DNA of 64,000 nt from Aquisphaera insulae (lineage in GTDB: Bacteria > Planctomycetota > Planctomycetia > Isosphaerales > Isosphaeraceae): positions 1-64,000 of the forward strand of contig NZ_JAALJH010000044.1 in NCBI RefSeq assembly GCF_011064615.1, given 5' to 3'. The position numbers and the translations under genes are program-made. Shown in pieces: positions 26,542-35,749 of the stretch; the first letter of the stretch is position 1, and each line of letters opens with the position of its first letter. Under the pieces are notes generated by a model. That model was given only the letters and a program-made list of their open reading frames with translations. It was not told the DNA's origin and made no database searches.

Positions 26542-29500
26542 TCACGACTTCGGCAGCAGGCTCGGGTCGAGCCCGATCTTGCCGTTGAGCGAGGCCATGT
26601 AGCCGCGGGAGCTGATGCGCTCGAGCTCGGCGCGGGCGAGGTCGCAGCGGTTGCGCAGGTCCTCCGCGTCGTCGGAGGCCTCGCGGACGGACGCGGCGCG
26701 TTCCTCCAGGTAGCGGACGCGACGGCTCCAGAGGCGGATGTCGCTCTCCTGCTTGGCGGCCAATCGCTGACGATACCAGTCGCTGGACATCAGCGCCTCT
26801 CGCGAGAAGAGGCCGCGGACCTCCGGGTCGTGCGCGTCCTTGCCCTCGAAGGAGCCCTCGGCCATGATCGCCAGCAGGGCCCGCAGCGGCGGGCACGCGT
26901 CCTTGACCGAGCCGTCCTCGAAGTACTGGCGGGCGACCCGCTGCTGGGCCTCGGTGATGTTGTGGACGCCGTCGACGAATGCCTCCAGGTCCTGGGTCTC
27001 CGGGCGGAGCAGCTCCTCGGGGAAGACCCGGGCCGGATGGTCGAAGATCCGGCCGAAGAACGTGTGCGCGAACTTGGCCGTGATCCGGTAGCCCAGCCGG
27101 CTCGCCAGCACGGGCTTGCCGTCGTGGTCGAAGTCCTTCAGGGGCTCGAGGTAGCCCTCCGCGATCAGGAACTCCGGCTGCCGCTCCTCGGGGTTCAGGC
27201 GGCACCAGATCTCCGGGATCAGGAGGCTGATGTCGTGGTCCACCCGCATCTTCGGCCCGACGTAGCCGGCCGCGGTGGAGAAGCCGGCCAGCCCGGTCAG
27301 GATGTAGGAGACGAGCGCGGCGTTGAGGTCCACGATCGGCCGCAACGCGTTGAACGGCCCCTTCGTGAGCGCGCCCTCGGAGCCGGCCCCGGTGGTCGAG
27401 GGGCTCTTGCCGGTGAGCGAGCAGATGAAGTCCATGAAGAGCTCGGGCAGCTCCTGGTAATGGATCGGCCCGTAGACGGCCAGGGGGCGGATGCCGGCGG
27501 CGGGGTCCGGCGGGTTGTTCCGGCGGCCGAGGAGGACGGCGCCCACCGGGACGGCCAGCGGCCGGCCCTCGGGGATCCCGCGGGAGAGCCGCATGCCGCG
27601 CTCGGCGACGTACTTCGGCAGGGGATTGAGCAGGTCGGGCCGCGTCTGGAGGTAGCGCGGGTTCTTGCTGGGCTTGCCGTCCACGAGCCTGGGGTTGGCG
27701 GAGCAGACGAAGTAGCCGGTCCCGGACTTCGCCACCTCCTTGAGGAGGTCCTGCATCGGCGGCGTGAACTCCTCGAACTCCGTGACCCGGGCGACCATCG
27801 CCGCTGCCTGCGCGGCGGTCAGGGGCTCGAAGTTGGACAGGAAGTTGTCCGGCCGCGCCATGTCGGATTCGGTGGTCCGGTCGAGGCCGCGGTGGATGGC
27901 GTCATCCGGCCTCTGGAAGAGGCGGGACTCGCAGTTGACCGCGAACTTGTAGCTGCCGGCCGGCGGCCCCGGCGGGGGCGACTCGATGGCCTCGGCGGGG
28001 ATCACCACGGAGGCGGTGATGTCGTCCCCGGTCTGCACCTTCGCCGCCGCGATGAAGTCCTGGCGGAGCTTGAACGTCCGCCATCCCTGCGACGACAGGA
28101 GGCCGACGCGGAGATACGTCCCCACGAGCTGCCGCCCGAACGCCTTCAGCTCATGGCCGGGGAAGCCGTTGACGATGTCCACGCCGAACATGTCCCGCCA
28201 CCGGCCCAGGTCCTCCTGGGGGGCGAACCGCTTGATGATGAAGACGATCGGGTAGATGTAGTTGGGGAACGACGCCAGCCACTTGTTGTACTCGTCGGTG
28301 TAGTCGTCCGAGGGCGTCAGCAGCTTGACGACGCTGCCCAGGGTCCGGAGCGGGCTGAGCACCGGACGGCTCTCCCGCTTGGTGTAGTCGGGCGCGTGCC
28401 CCGGCTTCCAGCGGTCGGAGTAGTCGCGGTCGAAGATCTGCTGGACGAGGTCGAAATCCCGCTCCACGTCGGCCACGAAGATCGGGCCGTAGATCATGTA
28501 GTCGCGCAGGTTCTTGGAGATCTCGCTCTTGCCGCCGCCGCTGACCGTGCACGGCTTGTGGCAGGAGAGCCCCTCGGCCACGGTGCCGATCAGCCGCCAG
28601 CTCGCGGCCCCGGGGTGCTTCTCCATGTGCATCTTGTACCCGGAAGGGACCATGTACACCTTGCCGGGGGCCAGGGGGATGGAGACCTCCTCGCCGTCCT
28701 TCCGCCACCAGACCTTCAGCTCGGCGATGTCCGCGCGGGCATCCGGCGGGATGTAGACCAGGTCGGGATGCCGGCGGTCGACGGCGTGCCCTTCATGCTG
28801 CAGCTCCATCGCATCCGGCTCCGCCTTCGCCAGGTCGGCGACGGTCCGGTCGTCCTTGCGATAGCGCGCGGCGTCGAACTGGTAGCCCAGCGAGTAGCTC
28901 GCGAAGGCGAGCGCCCCGCCGGAATGCTCCTCCTCGACGTTGCCCAGGAGGTTCGCCGCGTACGAGATCTGGGTCTTCACTTCCTTCTTGCAGTAGCCGT
29001 AGTAGTTGTCGGCGATCAGCGTGACGATCACCCCGGCTGCGGACCGGCAGGTCAACTTGAAGGCGGTGCCGTCGTTGTACTTCTCCTCGGGGTCGCGCCA
29101 GCACATGCCGTCCCGCCGCTGGCGTTCGGTGGCCTTGTCCCAGGCGGGCAGGCCGAGCGATCGCTTGGTGAGCTGCGTCAGGTGCGGGGCGAGGATGACG
29201 CAGCCGGTGTGGCCGGACCAGCCGTGGACGTCGAGCCCCGCGTCATTCTCGGGCAGGTAGGGGTCGCCCGCATTGCCGAAGATCGACTCCACGAAGTCGA
29301 GGTTGCTGATCAGGCAGCCCGGCGCGAAGAAGTGGACCTCCATCGACTTCTCGGGGCAGACCCCCTCCACCTCGGGGCAGACGATCGGCCGGAGCAGGAG
29401 CGAGACGAACGTCCGCAGGGGCCGCGACCGTTTGGAGGTGTAGGGGATGACCAGGAAGTCCGGCGGCGGCGCGACGGCCTGGCGGAAGAGCGCGGCGAAG

Positions 29501-29916
29501 GTCGCCCGCGGGACCGACTTCTTGTCGCCGGGGACCGGCAGGCCCCCCTCGGTGACGTGGAAGGTCCCCTCGGTCGTCCGCCGGTCGCTCCGCGGATTGT
29601 GAAGCACGCCGTTGTGGAGCCGGTAGGAGGAGAGGTAGGGGTTGCTGTAGCTGTCCTCCCCTTCCGTGATCGAGAGCTCGCGCGCCAGGCCGTGCCGCGG
29701 CAGCACGAGCGACTCCGCCGGGAGCCGGAGCGGGCTTTCCAGGTTCAGGTCGGAGAAGGAATCGGCGAGATATTGCTCGATCCGTTTGTCGGTCGGGCAG
29801 AGGTCCCCGGTCCGATGGAGGAAGGGCGTGTCCCCGGCCGTCCAGGCCCCCGTCCCGGTCATCCGGCGAGCGGCCCCGCCGTCCCGGGTGATCCCCAGCG
29901 TTGTCTCGAGTCTCAT
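26542..29916 (-). CDS. Probable PPi-dependent phosphoenolpyruvate carboxykinase (PPi-PEPCK)
   Basis: 1124 aa. Length and overall layout fit the PPi-type PEP carboxykinases known from Entamoeba and propionibacteria (about 1,130-1,150 aa). These interconvert oxaloacetate + PPi with PEP + phosphate + CO2 and share only active-site residues with ATP/GTP enzymes. A phosphate-binding loop VSGGGKSEISK is at residues 458-468, followed by YGPIFVADVERDFDLVQQI. Other conserved-looking segments are HGWSGHTGCVILAPHLTQL, CRSAAGVIVTLIADNYYGYC and EGLSCHKPCTVSGGG. No signal peptide; cytoplasmic. The start at 29916 was preferred to an upstream Arg-rich extension (open to 30114). The assignment is from memory of the family, not a database match. 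Confidence 0.62.
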   Translation of the reverse strand: MRLETTLGITRDGGAARRMTGTGAWTAGDTPFLHRTGDLCPTDKRIEQYLADSFSDLNLESPLRLPAESLVLPRHGLARELSITEGEDSYSNPYLSSYRLHNGVLHNPRSDRRTTEGTFHVTEGGLPVPGDKKSVPRATFAALFRQAVAPPPDFLVIPYTSKRSRPLRTFVSLLLRPIVCPEVEGVCPEKSMEVHFFAPGCLISNLDFVESIFGNAGDPYLPENDAGLDVHGWSGHTGCVILAPHLTQLTKRSLGLPAWDKATERQRRDGMCWRDPEEKYNDGTAFKLTCRSAAGVIVTLIADNYYGYCKKEVKTQISYAANLLGNVEEEHSGGALAFASYSLGYQFDAARYRKDDRTVADLAKAEPDAMELQHEGHAVDRRHPDLVYIPPDARADIAELKVWWRKDGEEVSIPLAPGKVYMVPSGYKMHMEKHPGAASWRLIGTVAEGLSCHKPCTVSGGGKSEISKNLRDYMIYGPIFVADVERDFDLVQQIFDRDYSDRWKPGHAPDYTKRESRPVLSPLRTLGSVVKLLTPSDDYTDEYNKWLASFPNYIYPIVFIIKRFAPQEDLGRWRDMFGVDIVNGFPGHELKAFGRQLVGTYLRVGLLSSQGWRTFKLRQDFIAAAKVQTGDDITASVVIPAEAIESPPPGPPAGSYKFAVNCESRLFQRPDDAIHRGLDRTTESDMARPDNFLSNFEPLTAAQAAAMVARVTEFEEFTPPMQDLLKEVAKSGTGYFVCSANPRLVDGKPSKNPRYLQTRPDLLNPLPKYVAERGMRLSRGIPEGRPLAVPVGAVLLGRRNNPPDPAAGIRPLAVYGPIHYQELPELFMDFICSLTGKSPSTTGAGSEGALTKGPFNALRPIVDLNAALVSYILTGLAGFSTAAGYVGPKMRVDHDISLLIPEIWCRLNPEERQPEFLIAEGYLEPLKDFDHDGKPVLASRLGYRITAKFAHTFFGRIFDHPARVFPEELLRPETQDLEAFVDGVHNITEAQQRVARQYFEDGSVKDACPPLRALLAIMAEGSFEGKDAHDPEVRGLFSREALMSSDWYRQRLAAKQESDIRLWSRRVRYLEERAASVREASDDAEDLRNRCDLARAELERISSRGYMASLNGKIGLDPSLLPKS

Positions 29917-30061
29917 GGGCAACCTGGTCCCTCCACCGATCGTCTCCACCTGGCGGACAGCTATCTTGCACAAATCCCGCCGGATTTCCAGCCTGCCAGA
30001 CGCGCCGATCGTCGTCCCGATGGCCGACCGGCGAGGCCCGAAAAGTCCCGTCGGCCGATCC

Positions 30062-30679
30062 CTAGTTCGGCCCGGCCTCCCGGCCCCGCCGCCATTCGAG
30101 GATCGCCGCGGCATCCGTGGCCCGGTCCCTCCGCAGCAGGTCGTCCAGCCGCGCCCGGCGATCGGGCGGGGCGAGCTGGAGCATCCGCGCGACGGTCAGC
30201 GGTGGGTCCTCGGCCGGCCCGGAAGCGTCCACGACCTCGGCAACGTAGATCGTCCGGTCGCCCGTCTCGCAGCGGGCCTCCACCCGGCACTCCATCCAGT
30301 CCAGGGCGTCGGGCAGGATCGGGCTGCCGGTCGCCCCGGACCGGGAGCCCACGCCGGAGAGCTTGTCCGCGTCGCGGCCGGATCCGATGCCGAACCGCCA
30401 GACCCATTCGAGATGCCGCTCGCCGATCCGGTGCAGGCCGAACGCATCGCTCGATTCCACGAGTTCCCGCGTGTGGTGATGGCGGGCCAGCGCGATGCAG
30501 GCCCGGGGCAGCTCGGGGACGAGCGAGATCCCCAGGACGAACGTCGCGATGCAGCCCCCGCGGCGGCCGTCCGGCGCGGCGGCCGTCACGACCCAGAGCG
30601 GCCGATCGAGGTCATCGAACATCCGAGACGCGTCGAGGACGGCCATGGGCGAGCACCTTTCATCGCTTGACTCGGTCAT
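30062..30679 (-). CDS. Flavin reductase-like FMN-binding protein
   Basis: 205 aa. The split-barrel flavin reductase fold is suggested by RPLWVVTAAAPDGRRGGCIA, FVLGISLVPELPRACIALAR and HHTRELVESSDAFGLHRIGE, the positions that bind FMN in this family. The C-terminus is a short charged helix. The ATG at 30679 overlaps the stop of the upstream GNAT gene by four bases (ATGA); an internal ATG at 30646 with GGTG is an alternative. These proteins reduce FMN with NAD(P)H for a partner oxygenase, but no oxygenase is adjacent, so the partner is unknown. Confidence 0.78.
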   Translation of the reverse strand: MTESSDERCSPMAVLDASRMFDDLDRPLWVVTAAAPDGRRGGCIATFVLGISLVPELPRACIALARHHHTRELVESSDAFGLHRIGERHLEWVWRFGIGSGRDADKLSGVGSRSGATGSPILPDALDWMECRVEARCETGDRTIYVAEVVDASGPAEDPPLTVARMLQLAPPDRRARLDDLLRRDRATDAAAILEWRRGREAGPN

Positions 30680-31731
30680 GTGTACGCGTAATCCGCCTCC
30701 AGCGGCGTGATGTGCATCGGGACATCGGCGGCGGGGAGCAGGCCCTTGCGGTCCCGGACCATGAAGTTGAGGGGGAAGGCCCGCCGGAACCCCGCCCGGG
30801 AGAAGCCCTCGGCGACCCACCCCGGGACGGCGAAGGCCTGGACCACGTCCGCGCCCTGTCGGCCCAACTCGCGGCGGAGCGAGTCCGCGGCGCCGTGCCA
30901 GGCCGCCGGTTCGGGATCGTCGAGGACCAGGTCCGCGACCTTGCCCAGCCGCACCCTCCCCCCGTGCTGGGGCACCAGGCCGAGGACCGCGAAGCCCCGG
31001 ATTCGGCCCGAGGGATCGACGAGATGCCAACCCGTCATCCCCCCCCGCGGGTAGGCGAGCAGGTGATTCAGCCGGCCCGCCGTACGCCGGGTCAGGATCG
31101 AGAACGCCCCCGCCCTCGCCGCGATCTCCTCGACCTCATCGCCGAACGCGGAGACCGGGCGCAGCTCCGGCGCCGCGACCGGCCGCGGACGGCCCCTAAC
31201 GCCCCTGGCGAGGTCGCGGCCGAACCGGGCCCATCGCCCGGCCCGACCCGGGCCCGACGCGCGGAGCCAGTGGGCCGGCCGCAACACCGCCGAATAGACC
31301 GAGATCGGCGGCCGGGTCGCGTACCCGGCACGAGGTCCGATCGCGCGGGCCGCCTCGCTCCCCCCGATGAAGAACTGGGTCGGCGCCTGGCCGTGCCCCA
31401 ACCTCATCAGGCTGACGCCGAGGCCCGGATGGCCGGGCGAACCCAGCCAGTCGATCAGGTGCAGGGTCGGCACCGATCCGCCCGCGACCGACGCCCCCTC
31501 GAAGCTCGTCCGGCAGATCCCCACGTGCCCGACGATCGAACCCGCCTCGTCCCGCGCCAGGTAGCTGCGAGCCAGCCCGCCGCCATCATCGCCGCCGGGG
31601 TCCAGGAACTTCCACCGGAGGACCCGGACCGCGGCGAAATCCGACGCCGGATCGACGTGGAAGCCGTCCGTGAGGAATCGAGCCAGGTCCTCGAGATCGT
31701 CCGGCTGCGTCGGGCGGAAGTCACGCGTCAT
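30676..31731 (-). CDS. GNAT-family acetyltransferase-like protein
   Basis: 351 aa. The N-terminal ~150 residues follow the GNAT pattern (FRPTQPDDLEDLARFL, ARSYLARDEAGSIVGHVGIC, then LGSPGHPGLGVSLMRLGHGQ in place of the usual acetyl-CoA loop). A second, GNAT-like half follows (HLVDPSGRIRGFAVLGLVPQ). This double arrangement resembles bacterial proteins that acylate sugars or peptidoglycan precursors. The start at 31731 precedes TRDFRPTQPDD, the family's normal N-terminus. It is the first gene of a two-gene operon with the flavin reductase. Substrate unknown. Confidence 0.65.
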   Translation of the reverse strand: MTRDFRPTQPDDLEDLARFLTDGFHVDPASDFAAVRVLRWKFLDPGGDDGGGLARSYLARDEAGSIVGHVGICRTSFEGASVAGGSVPTLHLIDWLGSPGHPGLGVSLMRLGHGQAPTQFFIGGSEAARAIGPRAGYATRPPISVYSAVLRPAHWLRASGPGRAGRWARFGRDLARGVRGRPRPVAAPELRPVSAFGDEVEEIAARAGAFSILTRRTAGRLNHLLAYPRGGMTGWHLVDPSGRIRGFAVLGLVPQHGGRVRLGKVADLVLDDPEPAAWHGAADSLRRELGRQGADVVQAFAVPGWVAEGFSRAGFRRAFPLNFMVRDRKGLLPAADVPMHITPLEADYAYT

Positions 31732-31952
31732 GGTCCCGGACACCTTACCAGGTCTCCATCCACGCCCGGAAGTGCCCGCCACGATCCCCGAGAGAGCCGG
31801 CAGCCGCTTCTTGACTCCGCGTTTCAGCGGCAGTAAGCTCGAATTGAGATTGAATCTCAGTATCATTGTGCACGGTCTGTGGGAGTCTCGACCCCGTCGC
31901 CGCGGGGCCGGCGGGTGGTCCGGGTGCATGGTGTGCGTTCGAGGAGGGGGCG

Positions 31953-32708
31953 ATGGAAACTCGATGGGACCTGAAGGTGAGATGCCTGGGCCACTTCCAC
32001 CGGGGCGAGGTCTTCGAGGCCGATCGGGTGGCGACGCACGCGGTGGAGCAGCATCCCGATGACGGCGAGCTCTGGCAGATCCACGGGCTGATCTGCGCGC
32101 GGCTGGGGGATTTCGAGGCCGCCTGCGACGCCCTGGAGACGGCGGCCGTGCTCGTGCCGCTCAATCCGGCGGCCCAGTGCGCCCTGGCGGAGTGTCATGC
32201 TCGCGCGGGGAGGGTCGACCTGGCGAGGGGCCTGTATCGGGGCCTGGTGCGGAGGCCGGACTGCCCGACGGGCCTGCTGCCGTCGGCGGCCTCGGGGCTG
32301 GGCCGGATCGGCGACAACGAGTCGGCCCTGGAGGCCTGCCATGCACTCGCCCGCCGCGACGGCCGGCGGCATGAGGCCTTCTTCGGGATCGCCTATTACA
32401 TGCGGCTGATCGGGCATGACGCCTTGGAGATCCTCCCCGCCGCCGCCCGGGCCCACGAGCTCGCGCCGGACTGTCCGTCGTACCGGACGCTGTATGCCTC
32501 GCTCCTTTCGCAGGTCGGGCGAGAAGGTCAGGCTCGCGAGCTGCTCCGCGGCCTGCGGCCCGACTCCGTCCGGTGCGCCGGCTGCCTGCGGCGGATCATG
32601 GCCATCCTGAGCCGGGGCGACCGGGCGGATGCCGCCGCGCTTCAGTCGTTCCAGGTCCAGGCGGCGCGGCTGGCGGGAGCGGGCGGCCCGTGCGGGGAGG
32701 ACTGCTGA
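31953..32708 (+). CDS. Tetratricopeptide-repeat protein
   Basis: 251 aa composed mainly of TPR-like helical pairs (HRGEVFEADRVATHAVEQHP, GDFEAACDALETAAVLVPLN, GRVDLARGLYRGLVRRPDC and further weaker copies). No signal peptide or membrane helix, so a cytoplasmic adaptor is likely. Eight cysteines, including a C-terminal CAGCLRR, are unusual for a TPR protein and might bind metal. GAGGAGG precedes the ATG. It is divergent from the GNAT gene and converges on the lipoprotein gene with a 29-nt gap. Partner unknown. Confidence 0.75.
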   Translation: METRWDLKVRCLGHFHRGEVFEADRVATHAVEQHPDDGELWQIHGLICARLGDFEAACDALETAAVLVPLNPAAQCALAECHARAGRVDLARGLYRGLVRRPDCPTGLLPSAASGLGRIGDNESALEACHALARRDGRRHEAFFGIAYYMRLIGHDALEILPAAARAHELAPDCPSYRTLYASLLSQVGREGQARELLRGLRPDSVRCAGCLRRIMAILSRGDRADAAALQSFQVQAARLAGAGGPCGEDC

Positions 32709-32737
32709 TCGCGGCTCGCCGGGATCTCCTCGCGAGC

Positions 32738-33181
32738 TCAGTCGACGGACAGGTGCTCCACCGCCCAGCCCTTGCCCTCCGCCATGACCAGCACCTTGAT
32801 CGTGGAGGGGGCGGGTGACGTCTTCGTCGAGGACTTCCCGCGGGATGCCGTCGGCGGGGCCGTGGCCCGGAAGGTGTACTCGGTCACGACGATCCCGTTG
32901 CGATCGGCGGGCTTCGTGCCGGTCAGCTCGGCCGTCCCCATGAGCGCGGGATGGGTCCGGGCGTAGTCGCGCAGGTTGTCCTGCCCCATCAGGGACTTGA
33001 AATCGGTCGTGGTCCGGGCGAACGCCTCCGCGACCTTGCCGGCGCGGAGGTCGTCCAGGAAGGCCGAGGCCAGGGCGAGGCCGTCGTCGCCGGCCGCGCC
33101 GGAGTTCCGCGCGCAGCCGGCGAGCCCCAGGGACAGGCCCAGCGGCAGCATCAGCGTCAGGCTCCTGGTGGCGTGCTTCAT
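32738..33181 (-). CDS. Small lipoprotein, function unknown
   Basis: 147 aa with a lipoprotein signal peptide (MLPLGLSLGLAGC, lipobox LAGC at about residues 20-23). The mature part (ALASAFLDDLRAGKVAEAFA, then a beta-rich half ending in AEGKGWAVEHLSVD) resembles the small cystatin-like/NTF2-like DUF4878-type lipoproteins. AGGAG stands before the start. It lies 30 nt downstream of the DUF1559 gene on the same strand and is probably cotranscribed, a common planctomycete arrangement. Confidence 0.72.
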   Translation of the reverse strand: MKHATRSLTLMLPLGLSLGLAGCARNSGAAGDDGLALASAFLDDLRAGKVAEAFARTTTDFKSLMGQDNLRDYARTHPALMGTAELTGTKPADRNGIVVTEYTFRATAPPTASRGKSSTKTSPAPSTIKVLVMAEGKGWAVEHLSVD

Positions 33182-33211
33182 CGGGGTCTCCTGCCGCTCA
33201 TCGCCCGGGGA

Positions 33212-34222
33212 TCAGTAGGAGTCGCCGCTGATGGTCTCGCCGCCGGCCCGGGTGCCCAGGCTCCTCCAGACGGCCTGGTTGATCGTGCTCTTGATCGAGC
33301 GGACCGAGCCGTCCAGGAGCAGGGCCGACACGCCGCCGGGGTGATAGCTTCGCGCGGTGATCGCCGCGTAGGTCGGCAGCGTGATCGACTCGCCGTCGCG
33401 CATCGAGGTCAGGTCGATGTCCGTCTGCTGCCCGTTGACGGCCGTGTAGACCTTCGTGTTGGGCGTGAAGGTCGTTGTGAAGCCCACCTCGTGGACGTCG
33501 CCCTCGACCCACTCGGTGTGGCCGTTGCTGTCGAACGTCCCGCCGAGGTATTGCATCAGGTCCGCGGGGGTCAGCGGGGGCGTGACCCCGAGCGTGGACG
33601 GGGTCTTCGTGTCCCAGTAATTCGGCTGGTAGGCCTTCGCCTCCGACAGGGCCAGGGTGCTGCTCAGGCCGTCGGTGATGGCTGACGGGCCGAAGGAGCG
33701 ATTCGGGACGAACGGCCCGTCGCCGACCGTGTCGCTTGCCGGGTCGTAGATGAACCAGGTCCCCTGGTTGAAGCAGTAGTTGTTGGGGTAGTAGATCATC
33801 GACGTCCCGACGCGGGCGACGTCCTGGACCTCGCTCGGGCAGAGGAAGGCGCCGACGCGGGTCATGGCCAGGGTCGGGCTCGAGGTGAACTCGAACTGCG
33901 CGTTCCAGTTGACCGCGTTGTACAGGTTGCCCTGCTCCAGGTAGGGCAGGATCCGGACCAGGCCGGACCACGGCTGCGACGTCCGGCCCTTCGGCATCAC
34001 GGTGACGGGCGGGAAGACGTTGCTCGTCGAGAGGTAGTTGTGGAGGGCCAGGCCGATCTGCTTCAGGTTGTTGATGCACTGGGCGCGGCGGGCGGCCTCG
34101 CGGGCCGACTGCACCGCCGGCAGCAGCAGGGCGATGAGCACGGCGATGATCGCGATCACCACCAGCAATTCGATCAGGGTGAAGCCTGCGCGGGGGCGAC
34201 GGCCGGCGATCCGATCGATCAT
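33212..34222 (-). CDS. DUF1559 pseudopilin-like protein
   Basis: 336 aa. The N-terminus is a type IV prepilin signal (RAGFTLIELLVVIAIIAVLI) with cleavage expected before the Phe and the Glu at position +5. The helix continues through VQSAREAARRAQCINNLKQI, diagnostic of DUF1559. The C-terminal end has the family H-X9-DG tag (HPGGVSALLLDGSVRSIKST). Members occur in tens to hundreds of copies per planctomycete genome and may form extracellular fibres; function is not established. GAGGATTGAGGATC precedes the start. Confidence 0.92.
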   Translation of the reverse strand: MIDRIAGRRPRAGFTLIELLVVIAIIAVLIALLLPAVQSAREAARRAQCINNLKQIGLALHNYLSTSNVFPPVTVMPKGRTSQPWSGLVRILPYLEQGNLYNAVNWNAQFEFTSSPTLAMTRVGAFLCPSEVQDVARVGTSMIYYPNNYCFNQGTWFIYDPASDTVGDGPFVPNRSFGPSAITDGLSSTLALSEAKAYQPNYWDTKTPSTLGVTPPLTPADLMQYLGGTFDSNGHTEWVEGDVHEVGFTTTFTPNTKVYTAVNGQQTDIDLTSMRDGESITLPTYAAITARSYHPGGVSALLLDGSVRSIKSTINQAVWRSLGTRAGGETISGDSY

Positions 34223-34347
34223 GATCCTCAATCCTCGCGGGGGGCGGGGCGGCGGACGAGCCTCGCACGGGGCCCGATCACCGCCGCCGTGAGCCACACT
34301 ACACGGCATCGGCGTCAGACGTCGCCGCGTCTTTCGTGAGATCTTTC

Positions 34348-35736
34348 TCATGCCGGATCGGCCGCGATCAGGCGCGGCAGGAGGAGGCGAAAGGTGCTCC
34401 CCGAACCGGGCCGGCTGGCGGCCTCGATGCGGCCCCCGTGGCGTTCGGCCAGGGCTCGGGCGATGCTCAGTCCCAGGCCCGTGCCGCCGGTCCGGCGGCT
34501 CCGCGACGGGTCGACGCGATAGAAGCGGTCGAAGATCCGCGGCAGGGCCTCCGCCGGGATGCCGATCCCCGTGTCGATCACCTCGATCGTCGCGAGGTCG
34601 CCCTCGACGAGGCCGCGGACGGCGACCTCGCCGCCGCGGTGCGTGTACTTGAGGGCGTTGTCGATCAGGTTGTCGAGGACCTGGCGGAGCAGGTCCGGAT
34701 CGGCGCGGACCACCGCGACCGGGAGGTCCTCGAGCCGGAGCGAGACGCCGGCCCGGCGGGCGGCCTCGGCCGCGTCGGCCGCCGCCGCCCGCGCCAGGTC
34801 GTCCAGGCGGACCGGCCGTCGCGGGAGATCGGCGAGCGCCCCGAGGTCCTCGCGGGAGAGGATCAGGAGCCGCTCCGAGAGCCGCGCCAGGCGGTCCGCC
34901 TCCTCGACGATGCTCCGCAGCGTCGCCTCGTACTCGTCGGCCGACCGTCGCGCGATGAGGGCGACCTCGGCCTCGGCCCGGATCGCGGCGACCGGAGTCT
35001 TCAGCTCGTGGGCGGCGTCCCCCGTGAACTGGCGGGTGGCGGCGAAGGCCCGATCGATCCGGTCCAGCATCGCGTTGATCGTCGCTCCCAGCCGCCCCAG
35101 CTCGTCCCGGCCGTCCGAGGGCGTCACCCGCTCCCCCAGGTTCGCCGCCGAGATCCTCCGCGCCGATTCCGTGATCCGGTGCACCGGCGCCAGCGATCGC
35201 CCGGCCAGGACGTAGCCGCCGAGCGTGGCCGCGACCAGCCCCGCCGGCAGGATCGTCCAGAGCACGCCTCGCAGCTCGCCGATCTCGTGCTCATAGGTCG
35301 CCAGCGAGGTCGCGATCTGGACCGTCCGACCCGACGGGCCCTCGCCGATCCGTCGAGCGGCCAGCCGAAACCGCCCCGCGGATCCGAGCGCGACGCTCTG
35401 ATGGCTGGTCGTACCCGACGGCAACCCGGCGACCGCCGGCAATCCGGCCGCGGCCGGCGTGGGGCTCTGCTCCTCGACCGCGCCGCCGGGCCCGAGGACG
35501 CGGATCACGTAGATCTGGTGGAAGGCGGCGGGAAGCTCGGCCGGGAAGGTTGCGCGCCGGCCCGCGGCGATCCGGTCGCTCGCCTCCTCGAGCTCGAAGT
35601 CGAGCGTCGCGTCCACTCGACGGAGGAGCGAGCCCGCCATGAGCACGTAGATGGCGACCCCCAGGCCGACGAGCGTGATCATCAGCACGACCCCGTACCA
35701 GGCCGTCAGTCGGGCGCGGACGCTGGCGAACGCCAT
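34348..35736 (-). CDS. Membrane sensor histidine kinase of a two-component system
   Basis: 462 aa. Two membrane helices (near residues 12-35 and 165-190) flank a periplasmic domain of ~130 residues. HAMP follows (RSLAPVHRITESARRISAAN). The H-box with the phospho-acceptor His is GDAAHELKTPVAAIRAEAEV; the N-box is LIDNALKYTHRGGEV; G-boxes are VIDTGIGIPAEA and TGGTGLGLSIARALAERHGG. The start at 35736 leaves 13 nt to the response-regulator stop; ATG 35775 would overlap it by 26 nt. The layout resembles CusS/QseC-type sensors; the signal is unknown. Confidence 0.9.
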   Translation of the reverse strand: MAFASVRARLTAWYGVVLMITLVGLGVAIYVLMAGSLLRRVDATLDFELEEASDRIAAGRRATFPAELPAAFHQIYVIRVLGPGGAVEEQSPTPAAAGLPAVAGLPSGTTSHQSVALGSAGRFRLAARRIGEGPSGRTVQIATSLATYEHEIGELRGVLWTILPAGLVAATLGGYVLAGRSLAPVHRITESARRISAANLGERVTPSDGRDELGRLGATINAMLDRIDRAFAATRQFTGDAAHELKTPVAAIRAEAEVALIARRSADEYEATLRSIVEEADRLARLSERLLILSREDLGALADLPRRPVRLDDLARAAAADAAEAARRAGVSLRLEDLPVAVVRADPDLLRQVLDNLIDNALKYTHRGGEVAVRGLVEGDLATIEVIDTGIGIPAEALPRIFDRFYRVDPSRSRRTGGTGLGLSIARALAERHGGRIEAASRPGSGSTFRLLLPRLIAADPA

Positions 35737-35749
35737 GGCTCTGCTGGCC

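Noticed and set aside
26830..31836. A 1668-codon open frame antisense to the PEPCK-like, flavin reductase and GNAT genes
   Set aside because: It is a shadow produced by G/C-rich third positions; its product is Arg/Gly/Val-rich with no domain, and the opposite strand has clear families.
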